Positions 54,587-64,000 of a stretch of DNA of 64,000 bases are shown here, piece after piece. Every line of letters starts with the position of its first letter. The first letter of the stretch is position 1. The stretch is from Decorospora gaudefroyi. Taxonomy: Eukaryota; Ascomycota; Dothideomycetes; Pleosporales; Pleosporaceae. Under the pieces are notes generated by a model. That model searched no databases. It saw nothing but the letters and a program-made list of their open reading frames with translations, and was not told the origin of the DNA. A program made the position numbers and the translations under genes. The stretch spans positions 92,833-156,832 of the forward strand of contig ML975309.1 in NCBI GenBank assembly GCA_010015605.1, read 5' to 3'.

Positions 54587-55596
54587 GGTTGGCGCAAGAG
54601 TTGGTGCGTGGTTGCACACATGCTGCGGTGATGAAATGACGTCCCGGGCGACAGTCGTTTACCTATCATTTGGAGATTCTTCGCTAGTCAACCAAGCTTT
54701 CCCCGACGACAGAAGCGACATGACAAGAAGCTCTGCACAAGTCTTCCTGAAGGCCCCTGGCGTTCCTACTAGCCTAAAAACATATCCTTCGGGTCCCTTT
54801 TCGTGTGTGAGAGATATCTCAACGGGACGTTTTCGGCGAGGTTTGCTCCGTTCACCACCTCCATCTCGCGGTCTACTGTTAGATCGAGAACCCAAGGCTA
54901 AGCCTTGCCAAGAGAGCTTATGCTACTAGCTTGCACCCTGACGTCTGACACCTGTTTCCCGGCGCATAACGCACGTGGTTTGTACTTGAATGAGCTCCAC
55001 GTCTAAGTCGTGCTCTTGCGTGGATGCATACGAGTGATGGTACGATAAACATCAAACAAAATGCTCGAGTGCGCAGTGGGGCGTGAGCATCAGCCCCAGA
55101 ACCTTGCGTAGAACCCCCTGCAGTCGGTGACACAGGTGGGTCGACCCTTCACGCCCCTGGCTGGGAAAGTTATATCTCTACTGTGTACTGAACGAACCAC
55201 CAGACACAAGGATTTCTGGAGGGTGATTTCTGTGAAGATATGTATACCAACAGAAATCAGGGTAGGAATACCAAGGAACTGCATCATGGTCAGCGGGCCG
55301 CAATCAAGGATTGTCGTGAGGGGCGCCAAGTGATGACGTTGCGCCAAGTTGCCAAATCGCGCATGATTCGTGCAAAAGTCGACCGAAGCCATCACAGTTC
55401 TGCTGCGATGAGATCAGGACCAACTGCGAATCGATCCCAGGTTGGGCTCTTACACGCCGTATTTTCGCTAGCTGACATTTGCTCTGAGCATTGAAAGGGT
55501 TGTGTCACCGCTGGCAATCCTCATGTATTTGCGAGTCCCGCGCTGCTGTGAAATCCTCTTCCCCTGTCTCGCTTTTGACGCGCCGACAAGACTGCG
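54587..55596. promoter_or_regulatory. Divergent promoter, esterase-like gene / SYG1
   Basis: 1.0 kb between divergent starts. CACGTGG at 54972-54978 matches the core bound by Pho4/NUC-1-type bHLH factors; whether it works is not known. Confidence 0.45.
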
Positions 55597-58500
55597 ATGA
55601 AGTTTGCAAAGTGCGACCACGACCATTCCTATAGCCATCGCGGGCCACAAAACTAACTTATGGCAGGGAACTAGAGCGCGATCTTGTACCAGAGTGGCGG
55701 CTGAAGTATCTAGACTACAAGGTGCGCCGACTGTTCCGTTAGCCTGGTTAGTACCGCGGTTCACTAACAACGCGTCCAGGTCGGCAAGAAGAAGCTCAAA
55801 GCTATCAGTCGCGCGCTTCGAAATGTCGACGCGACCCCACGATTGCGCCGACGCGGCGGCACGAACATCCTCCCCTCGCCCTTCGACGCCGCGCCCAAAT
55901 ACACGTACCTGAACCGCGAGCACACACGCCAAGGAGAAACGGACAACACGCGGGACCCGGAAGACCTGAGGACGCTTGCTCTTACGAACAGTCGGAGCCA
56001 GCACAGTTTGCAGCAAAGACCCAATGGCAGTCAGCTTGGGCGCACACCAGAGGAGGAGCCATTGACGCAGGGTCGGGACGAGCATCCAGGCCTGAAGGAT
56101 GGCTATGGGAGCTTCGTCGCAAGCCCACGCAGCGATGCGCCGAACAGCTCGATGGACAGAGGCAGGCCGCCACCCTCTCTCAAGCTCCCCGGCGCAGCCC
56201 TCGACCCTGAGAACATCTCCCCACACGCTGGCGCATCGGGCGCATTCCTTCGGAAGCAGAAGACCGTGACGCTGCCTCCTGCTGCCGAACCTGGAAATGA
56301 CAATGCCTTTGAGGTGGGAAAGACAGTGTCGCCCAAAAAGCCTCGCAACTCTCTGCCAGCCCGGTACAAGAGCGTCTTTACCCCCCAGCGCATGAATTCG
56401 ATGCCAGGTCCCATCACCCAGGCCAAGTCGCGCCCATCGGTGCGGCGCCTGTTCTCCTTGAGCAACAAGACGCCCCCAGTAAGCCCAGGCGACGTCCCAC
56501 TCGAAGCCTACCGTGATCTCGATTTCCGCCAGGCTGAGTTCTTCAACTTCCTCGACAGCGAGCTGGACAAAATTGAGAAGTTTTACAAGGAGAAAGAGGA
56601 TGAGGCTACGTATCGCTTGTCAGTACTGCGCGACCAGCTCCACATCATGAGAGACCGACGTATCGACGATGTCATCCAGCGTCAAAGCGACAAGATCAAT
56701 GCGAAGGCGCACAAGAAGCACGACGGACACCACATCCTAAGCAGTGGCCAGAACTGTGGTGATGAGAGCCGGCAGATTAAGAAGCCAACCGGAGGCACGC
56801 TCGCCGATTCGCTTTTGAACCCTATAGACGCTGCACTTGACGCTATCAATGATGGCAAATACGGAAAGAGCACAAAGAATATAACGCAGCTTGCGAGCCC
56901 GGCGGCACTGCGACCGAAAGACAACCCTGATAGTCGTCGCGACTTTGCTCGGCGCCCTGAATTGCCGGATGTGCCATACCAGACAGCGAAGCGGAAATTG
57001 AAGGTGGCGCTTCAGGAGTACTACCGAGGGCTGGAGCTCCTCAAGTCATACGCCCTGCTGAACCGGACAGCCTTCCGCAAAATCAACAAGAAGTACGACA
57101 AGACCGTCAATGCACGACCATCATCGCGCTACATGAACGAGAAGGTGAACCACGCATGGTTCGTCAACAGCGATGTCATCGAGGGGCACATCCGGGCTAC
57201 CGAGGATCTCTATGCACGATACTTTGAGAAAGGCAATCACAAAGTCGCCATCGGGAAGCTGCGCATAAAGATTGCAAGAGCAGGCGACTACACTGATAAC
57301 ACATTCAGGAACGGTCTTCTGGTGTCGGCAGGCGTCATACTCGGTATCCAGGGCCTTATCAAAGCCTGCAGCATAACCAACCTGCGTGATCCTGATAGGA
57401 GCACTCTCGCGACGAACACGAGCTATCTCTTACAGGTGAGTTATTTCAACGCTATCACGGTAGACAAATGCTGATTCCTAAAGATCTATGGCGGCTACTT
57501 CCTCGTCAACTTTCTTCTCCTTCTGTTTTGCTTGGCGTGCCGCGTTTGGCACGAGAACAAGATCAACTACGTTTTCATTTTCGAATATGATACCCGCCAC
57601 CACTTGGATTGGAGGCAACTTGCAGAGGTTAGTATGCCACCTGGAGCTAATTGTCTGATGCTGACGAGCAACAGCTTCCTTGTTGGTGTCTCTTTATGCT
57701 TGGATTGTTTATGCAGATCAACTTTCATCAAGTAGGGGGAGATGGTGTGTATTTGTTCTATCCGGTCATTCTTATTGGCATCTCAGTTGCGCTTTTGTTC
57801 AACCCTCTCAAGACGTGTTACTTTCGAACACGCATGTGGCTGTTGTACTCATTGGTAAGTTGAACAGTCACCGTCAATCTTTGGTTGCTAACACTCTCTA
57901 GTGGCGTCTGTTACTGGCTGGTTTATACCCTGTCGAGTGGCGTGACTTCTATATGGGTGATATGTTCTGTTCCCTGACGTACAGCATGAGCGTAAGTCAT
58001 CTCGAGATCCTGTTGTTGACCATGGCTGACCTGTCATAGGGCATTGCTCTCTTCTTCTGTCTATACGCCAACGATTGGAACAATCCTCCACAATGTAACT
58101 CCTCACACCTACGCGTTACTGGCTTTCTTAGTACGCTGCCCGGTATATGGCGTCTGTTGCAATGTCTCCGACGTTACAGAGACACTGGAAAAAAGTTCCC
58201 TCATCTACTGAACGGTGGAAAGTATATGGCCACCATCATGTTCTATGCAACCTTGAGCATCTACCGCATGGATAAGCGAGCTTCCACTCAGGCGGTGTTC
58301 ATTCTGTTTGCGACAATCAACGGCATATACACGAGCTTCTGGGACATCTACTACGACTGGAGTCTCGGCGATCCGCATGCAAAGCACCGCTTTCTCCGGA
58401 AAGAGCTCGCATACAAGAAGGTCTGGTGGTACTACGTCGCCATGTGCATCGATCCCATCTTGCGGTTCAACTGGGTCATGTACACCGTCATACCGCTCCA

Positions 58501-59185
58501 GCTCCAACACTCAGCCGTAACCTCATTCTGCGTCTCCCTCAGCGAGATCTTCAGAAGAGGCATGTGGTCCATCTTCCGCGTCGAAAACGAACACTGTACC
58601 AACGTCGGCCGCTTCCGCGCAAGCAGAGACGTGCCTCTACCCTACTACATTCCCATCTCCGCCGACGAGGCCGAGGACCACTCCTCCGGTATCCCACCCC
58701 ACGAGCGCCTCCACGCAGAACGACCCGACGAAGAGCGTCCACGCACCCCAACGGCTACTTCCACCTATCCCCCCGCTACAGCCACCGGTGCCGATCTCCA
58801 CCCCTCCTCCCTTTCCTCCGCGCGCAAACGTCGCGCCCCTCAGGACGACTTCCGTCCATCTCCCCTCCAGCGCGCTATCACGCATGTCGGCGATATCTTC
58901 CGCGACGCGCACGCCGAGGACTTTGAGCGCAAGACTAAACCCGAATTGGGTCGCGATCCCCGGGATGCGAATAAAGTGGATGAGTCCGATGATGATGATG
59001 ATGATGATGAAACGGATGCGGAGGAGGAGGGTAGTGAGGATGTGAAGCGTGATGATGCCGAGGAGGGGGAGGATGATGATGATGAGCCTGAGGATGAAGA
59101 TGAGAGTGCGTTGGCGCGGGTTCGGGAGGATTTGGAGGTTGGGATGAATGGGGCACGGAGGGAGTTTGCGCTTCCGGAGGTGTGA
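55597..59185 (+). CDS. syg1: SPX/EXS phosphate exporter SYG1 (XPR1 homolog)
   Basis: Membrane protein that senses inositol pyrophosphates through its SPX domain and exports phosphate through its EXS domain. Seven exons: 55597-55610, 55667-55721, 55780-57435, 57484-57627, 57675-57854, 57902-57991, 58040-59185, giving 1,094 aa. The 14-nt first exon splices to give MKFAKELERDLVPEWRLKYL. The SPX basic cluster (YKVGKKKLKAI) is followed by a ~170-residue disordered insert, then the rest of SPX (FFNFLDSELDKIEKFYKEKE; KVALQEYYRGLELLKSYALL; NRTAFRKINKKYDK). Membrane segments and EXS run over residues ~490-850 (INFHQVGGDGVYLFYP, GIYTSFWDIYYDWSLGD, RRGMWSIFRVENEHCTNVG). The tail is poly-Asp/Glu. Length and motifs match fungal SYG1. 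Confidence 0.94.
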
Positions 59186-59512
59186 GGGATATATCGAATT
59201 GAAGAGATGTAATTTAGATTTCGTTTTTTAACGATGGAGACTAACTTGTGGTTGGTTGGAGTTTTTCGATCCCTTTTTTTGGTTGTTTGTTTGGCTGGTT
59301 GTCCTTGCTGAGCCTAACTAGTTTTTTTTTGGGTTTTTTTCTGCGGTCTTTGTTCATGCGTGGACGGGGAGGGATATAGGGTATGGTAACGTGATTCAGG
59401 ATATGGAAGTGGCTATAAGTATGTCGTTATCCGCGTACCTCCGCATTTTCAAAACTGCAAAAACCCCAAATAAACAAGGTAACTACCATATTTCCCCCTA
59501 ATCCCACCTCAG
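59186..59512. other. Convergent 3' region
   Basis: T-rich 3' flank of syg1 and of the coiled-coil gene. No gene. Confidence 0.5.
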
Positions 59513-60977
59513 CTACCTCCCCCTCTCCCTCTCCCTCCTCCACACCTCCACCCCCAAATCCCCCACCCTCCTCTCCCCATCCAACAAAATCCAGCCCGCA
59601 AACCCAATCTCATCCAACCTCTTCCCAGCATGTATCTTCGCAGCCTCAGACGTATGCGGTTGGTTGTGGATCTGGGTTAGGACTTGGTGCGTGAGGTGAA
59701 TGTCGTGGTGTGGGGTTTGGTGCGTGATGCCTAGGAGGGTGTATGGGTTTGGTTTTTTACTTCTTTGCTCGTCCTCCTCTCTTTTTAGGGCTAGTCTTCT
59801 TCTTTCGTCTGTTTGTCGCTGTTCTTCTTCTTCTCTGTTTCTTTGCTCGTCGCGAAGTCTGCGTTCTTGTTTTATTCGTTCGTGCTCGTTGCGCTGTCGC
59901 TCGTCCTCTTCCTCTCTTTTTAGGGCTAGTCTTCTTCTTTTGTCCTTTTGTTGCTGTAGTTCTTCTTCTCTCTTTCTTTGCTCGTCGTTTCGCCTCCGCT
60001 CCTCTCCCTCTCTTTTCGTCCGCTCGTCCTCGCTCCGCTGCCTCTCCTCCTCCTCCCTCCTTCTCCTCCCTCCTCCTCCTTTCCTCATCGCGGATCCGCT
60101 GCGAATTCAGCTCCCGCCGCCGGCGTTCCTCGTCTCGCCTTCGATCCGCCCCTTCAGAAGCTCTCATCAACTTGTCGATTTCTCGCTGCTTCCGCGCAGT
60201 CTCTTCCTCAACTTGCAATCGTATTTCGGTGGCTTTGCGTTCGGCTTCGTAGATGCGGCCCTTGGACTCGGCGGTCCGCATCGCTTCTTCGCGCTTGCGT
60301 TCCATTTCTAGTTGCTTTTCATGCGCGTTCTGTTGTTCGAGCTTGAGCTTCATTTTGGCGTCGCGCTCGTCTTTTTGCTGGTCGAGTTTCTTCTGCTCGT
60401 CGTATTCGCGTTGTTTGGCTGATTGGGCTTGCTTGGCTTGCTGTAGCTTGAGGTCCATTTCTGACTGTGCCTTGGCTTTGTTTTCTTCTTCGAGCTTGAT
60501 GCGCATTTTTGCGTTGCGCTCTTGTTCTTGGCTGTGTTTGTTGCGCATCTTTGCTTCGCGGGCCTGCCCGCCTTGTTGCTGGACTATTGCCGGTCCTGGC
60601 GCCGACTGTTGGCGATACACGATTTGGGGCTGAGGCGGCGGGACAACAATGGTGCTCTGCTGCGGCTGTTGCGTTTGAAATTGCTGCTGGATTTGCTGGA
60701 AGAAAGTGAGTTCCGTCGGGAGATCAAAAATCGTATGAAGATGGATATGCCGGTCCTTGAATTCGTCCGTGAAACGACACAAGGTTAACATGTAGTTCCG
60801 CAAGTCAATCGAATCGCAGAGATCTGAGAAGTCAAAGTGTCGGATGTGCTCGAAGATTTTTTGGAATCCGTGGATTAGATCCGCATTGCTTAGATTGGAG
60901 ACGTCCCATCTGGACATGGGATGCCAACGAGAATTTCGAATGTCTAGCCGTCGGGACGGGCGAAAACTAAACATCAT
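59513..60977 (-). CDS. Coiled-coil protein with J-like C-terminus, interrupted by a frameshift
   Basis: The first part starts at the ATG at 60977 (MMFSFRPSRRLDIRNSRW). It has a helical head (IHGFQKIFEHIRHFDFSDL), a Gln/Pro linker (PPPQPQIVYRQQSAPGPAI) and a long charged coiled coil (KMRIKLEEENKAKAQSEMDL onward). In a purine tract around 60040-60090 the frame must shift by one: the old frame becomes Lys/Arg-rich and ends at 59757, while the new frame continues the heptads (ERQRSEDERTKREGEERRR) and ends in NPYTLLGITHQTPHHDIHL, a J-domain-like segment where HPD is replaced by HNQ. No GT donor exists in the tract, so splicing cannot explain it. Related by its PQIVY motif to the genes at 62284 and 63329. 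Confidence 0.55.
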
Positions 60978-62283
60978 TTCTGAGCCAAAGCTGCTTGTTG
61001 TGTTTTTGGTAGGGTACTCCGTAGTTATAGATTTGATTCGAGGGGTAGGAAGATCAGGAGAAGTAAGCGTACAAGGTGAGAATCCAAGGTTTTGTACGAG
61101 CTTGGTCGCTCTGATTGCAAGTTGAATTCTTGCGGCGATTGAAGAAATTCGTTGAATAAAGTACAGGGTCAATGGAAATGAGTAGTGATTAGACCCATGT
61201 TAATGGAATGTCATGTATGCTTCACGGCGCTCCACATCGTTGTCCACGCATCGTTGTCGAGGACTTTGCGTTTGCGACACCTTTTTGAAGCACCCCGAGG
61301 GTTTTGGACACTCTAGACGTTACACACTAATCTGTCCTTCGCCATCAATGCCTGTCTGATGCGTATGCTACTGAGGGGAAGAGAGATGTCCATAGTCTTA
61401 CTGAGTTGATCGTGGGAAGATTCTATCCGAGATATGGCAGTAGCAATAGAGAATATAGCAGGGGTGACAAGGGGGATATCGAAGGAGCATTCTGTAAATA
61501 CATACTACCAGATTAGGCCTAGTCTTCATCGTATAGAAGGACATTCCCCTCGTATCTCAATCGATATCTCTTACACCAACTTCGTTAGTTCAACACTAGT
61601 GACATTCGTTATCGCCACATATTCCTAATCTATTAGACTTCGACACGCATTGCTGTGGCTGTAGACTACATCCGGTCTTGGCTTTACCGCTGTATGGAGA
61701 GCCTGGCCCAGGCCGGAAGCCTCACGTAAACAAGAACGTCGGGATTACTTAGGAAACCACGACATCACGATCGACCCATCACACAGCACATTGCCAATCG
61801 ACATAATCAAACATCGTTCAAATCAATTCCATATCACCGCTCGAAAGGCCACTAGAATCACTACCATCACAGCCACTCATTCCAATTTCCGCAAACAATC
61901 CAACCTTCCCACGCTGAGCCGGCCACACCCGGAATCCAACCAGCACGCTCCACTGCTTTCCCACAAGCCATAAATCCCATTGTTTCCGTAAAGCTCCTAC
62001 TCACTCAATATTGTTTTCCTTCTTTCAAGTTGAAAATAGTGCAGTCTTGTCGGACTTTGGTGAGGAGGACCAAGTCGGCACAGTGACCGATCGGAATCCA
62101 GCTAGTACCTCTTTGGGTATAGAGTGCAGGGAGCTAAGCGAGGGAGCTCGCATCTCCTTTGCGACTTTCTGTCTTCCTACAATAATCAATCAACACCATC
62201 GCCTTCGTTGGCACCCCTACACTGCACCTCGATTCCAATTGTGTCTCTGGTAGCTTCCCAAGTCAGCGATTTATTTCAACTTT
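60978..62283. other. Intergenic between PQII-motif genes
   Basis: 1.3 kb, AT-richer, no credible gene on either strand. Confidence 0.5.
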
Positions 62284-62644
62284 TCACTCCTTAAACTCCC
62301 TCTCCTCCTTCTCCGCCTCCGTCTCAGGATGACTCCCAATCACATTACCATAAGAACCAAGCGTATAAATCTGTCTCGGGGGCGCCGGCATCTGAATAAT
62401 TTGGGGGGCCGGCGGAGTAGGCGGCGACAAGTTGACAATATGGGGAGCGGACGGCGGCAGGTTGACAAGTGGGAGCGGGCGGTGTCAGATTGATAATCTG
62501 TGGAGATGAGGGCCGCCCCACAATGTTGAACATGGAAGATGATGAACCGCCCATGAGCGTGTGCGTGTGCGTGTGCATGTTCATGAGCATCCACTCGCAG
62601 CCTCGTCTTCTGAGAACCCTCTCGATTGTTACACAAGTGATCAT
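62284..62644 (-). pseudogene. PQII-motif gene remnant with a frameshift
   Basis: Reads MITCVTIERVLRRRGCEWML, a His/Thr run, then RPSSPQIINLTPPAP in one frame. After a 1-nt shift near 62465-62475 it reads LVNLPPSAPHIVNLSPPTPP, then APQIIQMPAPPRQIYTLGSY and an acidic end, with a stop at 62284-62286. The repeated (P)xIVNL/PQII units in both frames show they were one sequence. Likely a damaged relative of the genes at 59513 and 63329. Confidence 0.45.
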
Positions 62645-63328
62645 GTATCCGTGAAGTTTGGGAATGGTGGGCAATTAAAGATAATTAGCAAGATGACAGG
62701 CTGCACCATGCTGTGTTGCACCAGCCCATTCCTTCACACAGGAAATCGATCCACACGTACATCTCTACAAATCAATTCACACATAAATCTCCACAAATAA
62801 ATTTTCACCACCCACGCACACGTATCACGCACTCCATCCAGAAGACGAACACAACCAGGTACAACACAACGTTATGAAAGCCTCACACCCATCAACGACT
62901 CCACACGCTCTACACGCACATATGACTAACACATCTATCGCCAAATATGCACTATTACACCAGCGTGACCCGTATCAACTTCAAGCGAACACGCATTCAA
63001 GCACAAAACAAGATAAAGACAATCAAGCAAACGTCCAAGTCTAACCACAACTCAAAACCCCACACTTAACTAAACTGCATAAAGTTACAAAAGGATAAAT
63101 TAAGTAGAACTAAGTAAGTAAATCGATCAGATCCAACAAAAAACTCGTTACAAAAATGGCAACCTCCATTAACCCAGCAGCAATCATCACTAAACCTACA
63201 CTACACTACCCCAATAACAAAAGCACCAACAACCCCACATCAAAACCTCAACCTATTCTACGTACACCAGGTGAAACAACTACACCCAAAATCCTAAATA
63301 CCTCCCATCCCGCCCTTCCCCCTATCCC
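62645..63328. other. Intergenic
   Basis: A/C-rich, low-complexity sequence with short frames only. Confidence 0.5.
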
Positions 63329-63469
63329 CTACTCACTATCACTATGACTCCCTACCTCACAAACCCGCGGCCCCATCAACATAGGCCTAGCAGATTGAAA
63401 CGACAGTCTTCCCTGCGTTGAGAAAGTAAGGGTGGATGGCTGCTGGTCGTTTTGAAAGAGAATTTGTGG

Positions 63470-63531
<62 letters not shown>

Positions 63532-63877
63532 GCTGGTATATGATTTGGGGCTGGGGTGAGGCTTGTTGCTGGTATATAATCTGCGGCTGCGGCGCCTGCT
63601 GTTGCACAACCACCTCCGGACCCGCCTCCCTTCTCGCCCTCAACGCCCGCCTCACAGAACCAATATCCAACCCATTCGCATGATAATTAGCAAGCCACGT
63701 GCGTATCCTTTCGCCAGTGGTTTCGAGCCGGCCGTCCGAAGAGGTGAGCGGCTGGGCGCTGGTGATGGCGGTGTAGACGGCGAGGAGTTGGTCCGGGTCG
63801 TGGTATACTATGAAGTTTATGGGCCAGGGGTGGCCGCCGGGGTAGGAGTTTGAGGTTAGGGGTTCGGAGGGGGTCAT
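63329..63877 (-). CDS. Poly-Q protein with PQIIYQQQ repeats (182 aa)
   Basis: One exon. The N-terminal ~85 residues look folded: PWPINFIVYHDPDQLLAVYT, then DGRLETTGERIRTWLANYHA and GLDIGSVRRALRARREAG. A linker with two copies of PQIIYQQQ leads into about 22 uninterrupted Gln (almost pure CAA codons) and a Ser/Thr tail (TFSTQGRLSFQSARPMLMGP). The PQIIY units match those in the two minus-strand neighbours. Function unknown; the tract length should vary between strains. Confidence 0.6.
63468..63532. repeat. (GTT/CAA)n trinucleotide microsatellite
   Basis: About 22 units coding the poly-Gln tract on the minus strand, nearly pure CAA with a CAG at one end. Confidence 0.92.
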
Positions 63878-63940
63878 TGTTGGTGTGTGGTTCTGGATTT
63901 AGTGTGTTGGGGAGGTTTTGTACGAGGAGAGGGAGAGGGA

Positions 63941-63942
<2 letters not shown>

Positions 63943-64000
<58 letters not shown>
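63943..64000. repeat. Poly-G run to the end of the window
   Basis: 58 consecutive G, preceded by GGGAGAGGGAGAG. It may be a real G tract or an assembly or sequencing artefact at a contig end. Confidence 0.85.

Overview
This window is nuclear DNA of a filamentous ascomycete, most likely a Dothideomycete of the order Pleosporales. The reasons are genes broken by 50-100 nt introns (GTAAGT/GTACGT donors, CTAAC-like branch sites, YAG acceptors), monocistronic genes on both strands, and a typical Pezizomycotina gene set: a HET-domain protein, an Egh16-like secreted protein, a GPI-tailed secreted protein, a Fur-type NCS1 permease and F-box/LRR proteins. The order is an inference from the gene set. 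No rRNA, confident tRNA, CRISPR array, transposase or reverse transcriptase was found. All exon joins were read by eye from splice consensus and reading-frame continuity.

Layout. 0-9 kb is housekeeping: AP-1 mu (apm1, +), an NCS1 permease (+), a Trp-rich GPI-tailed secreted protein (-), a degenerate AMP-binding protein (-) and the nuclear pore protein Pom34 (+). 9-18 kb holds a small DUF4748-like membrane protein with two microexons (-), an ankyrin relic, an Egh16-like secreted protein (+), a disordered Gly/Ser/Arg-rich protein (+), a 72-aa protein (+), and a 64-aa zinc-ribbon protein directly behind a (CA)45 microsatellite. 18-22 kb has a HET protein (-), the queuine tRNA-ribosyltransferase accessory subunit (-) and a small membrane protein (+). 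22.4-26.5 kb is gene-poor and rich in repeats. 26.5-37.7 kb has an F-box/LRR gene, an unknown gene, an MFS transporter and an 802-aa acidic disordered protein, all on +. 38-44 kb is a patch of unrecognised low-complexity genes with one broken gene. 44.8-50.1 kb is one 1,726-aa gene (-). 51.9-59.2 kb has exopolyphosphatase (-), a catalytically dead acyl-protein-thioesterase-like protein (-) and SYG1, an SPX/EXS phosphate exporter (+). 59.5-64 kb holds three minus-strand genes sharing PQII(Y) motifs; two are frame-broken and one has a poly-Q tract. The window ends in a run of 58 G.

How the genes fit together. Most are independent housekeeping genes. The one suggestive functional neighbourhood is PPX1 with SYG1: polyphosphate hydrolysis and SPX-gated phosphate export lie about 2.3 kb apart, and each upstream region has a CACGTG core. 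The parts most likely to hold undescribed biology are the PQII gene set at 59.5-63.9 kb, with a J-like domain that lacks HPD, and the pseudo-esterase that has lost its whole triad.
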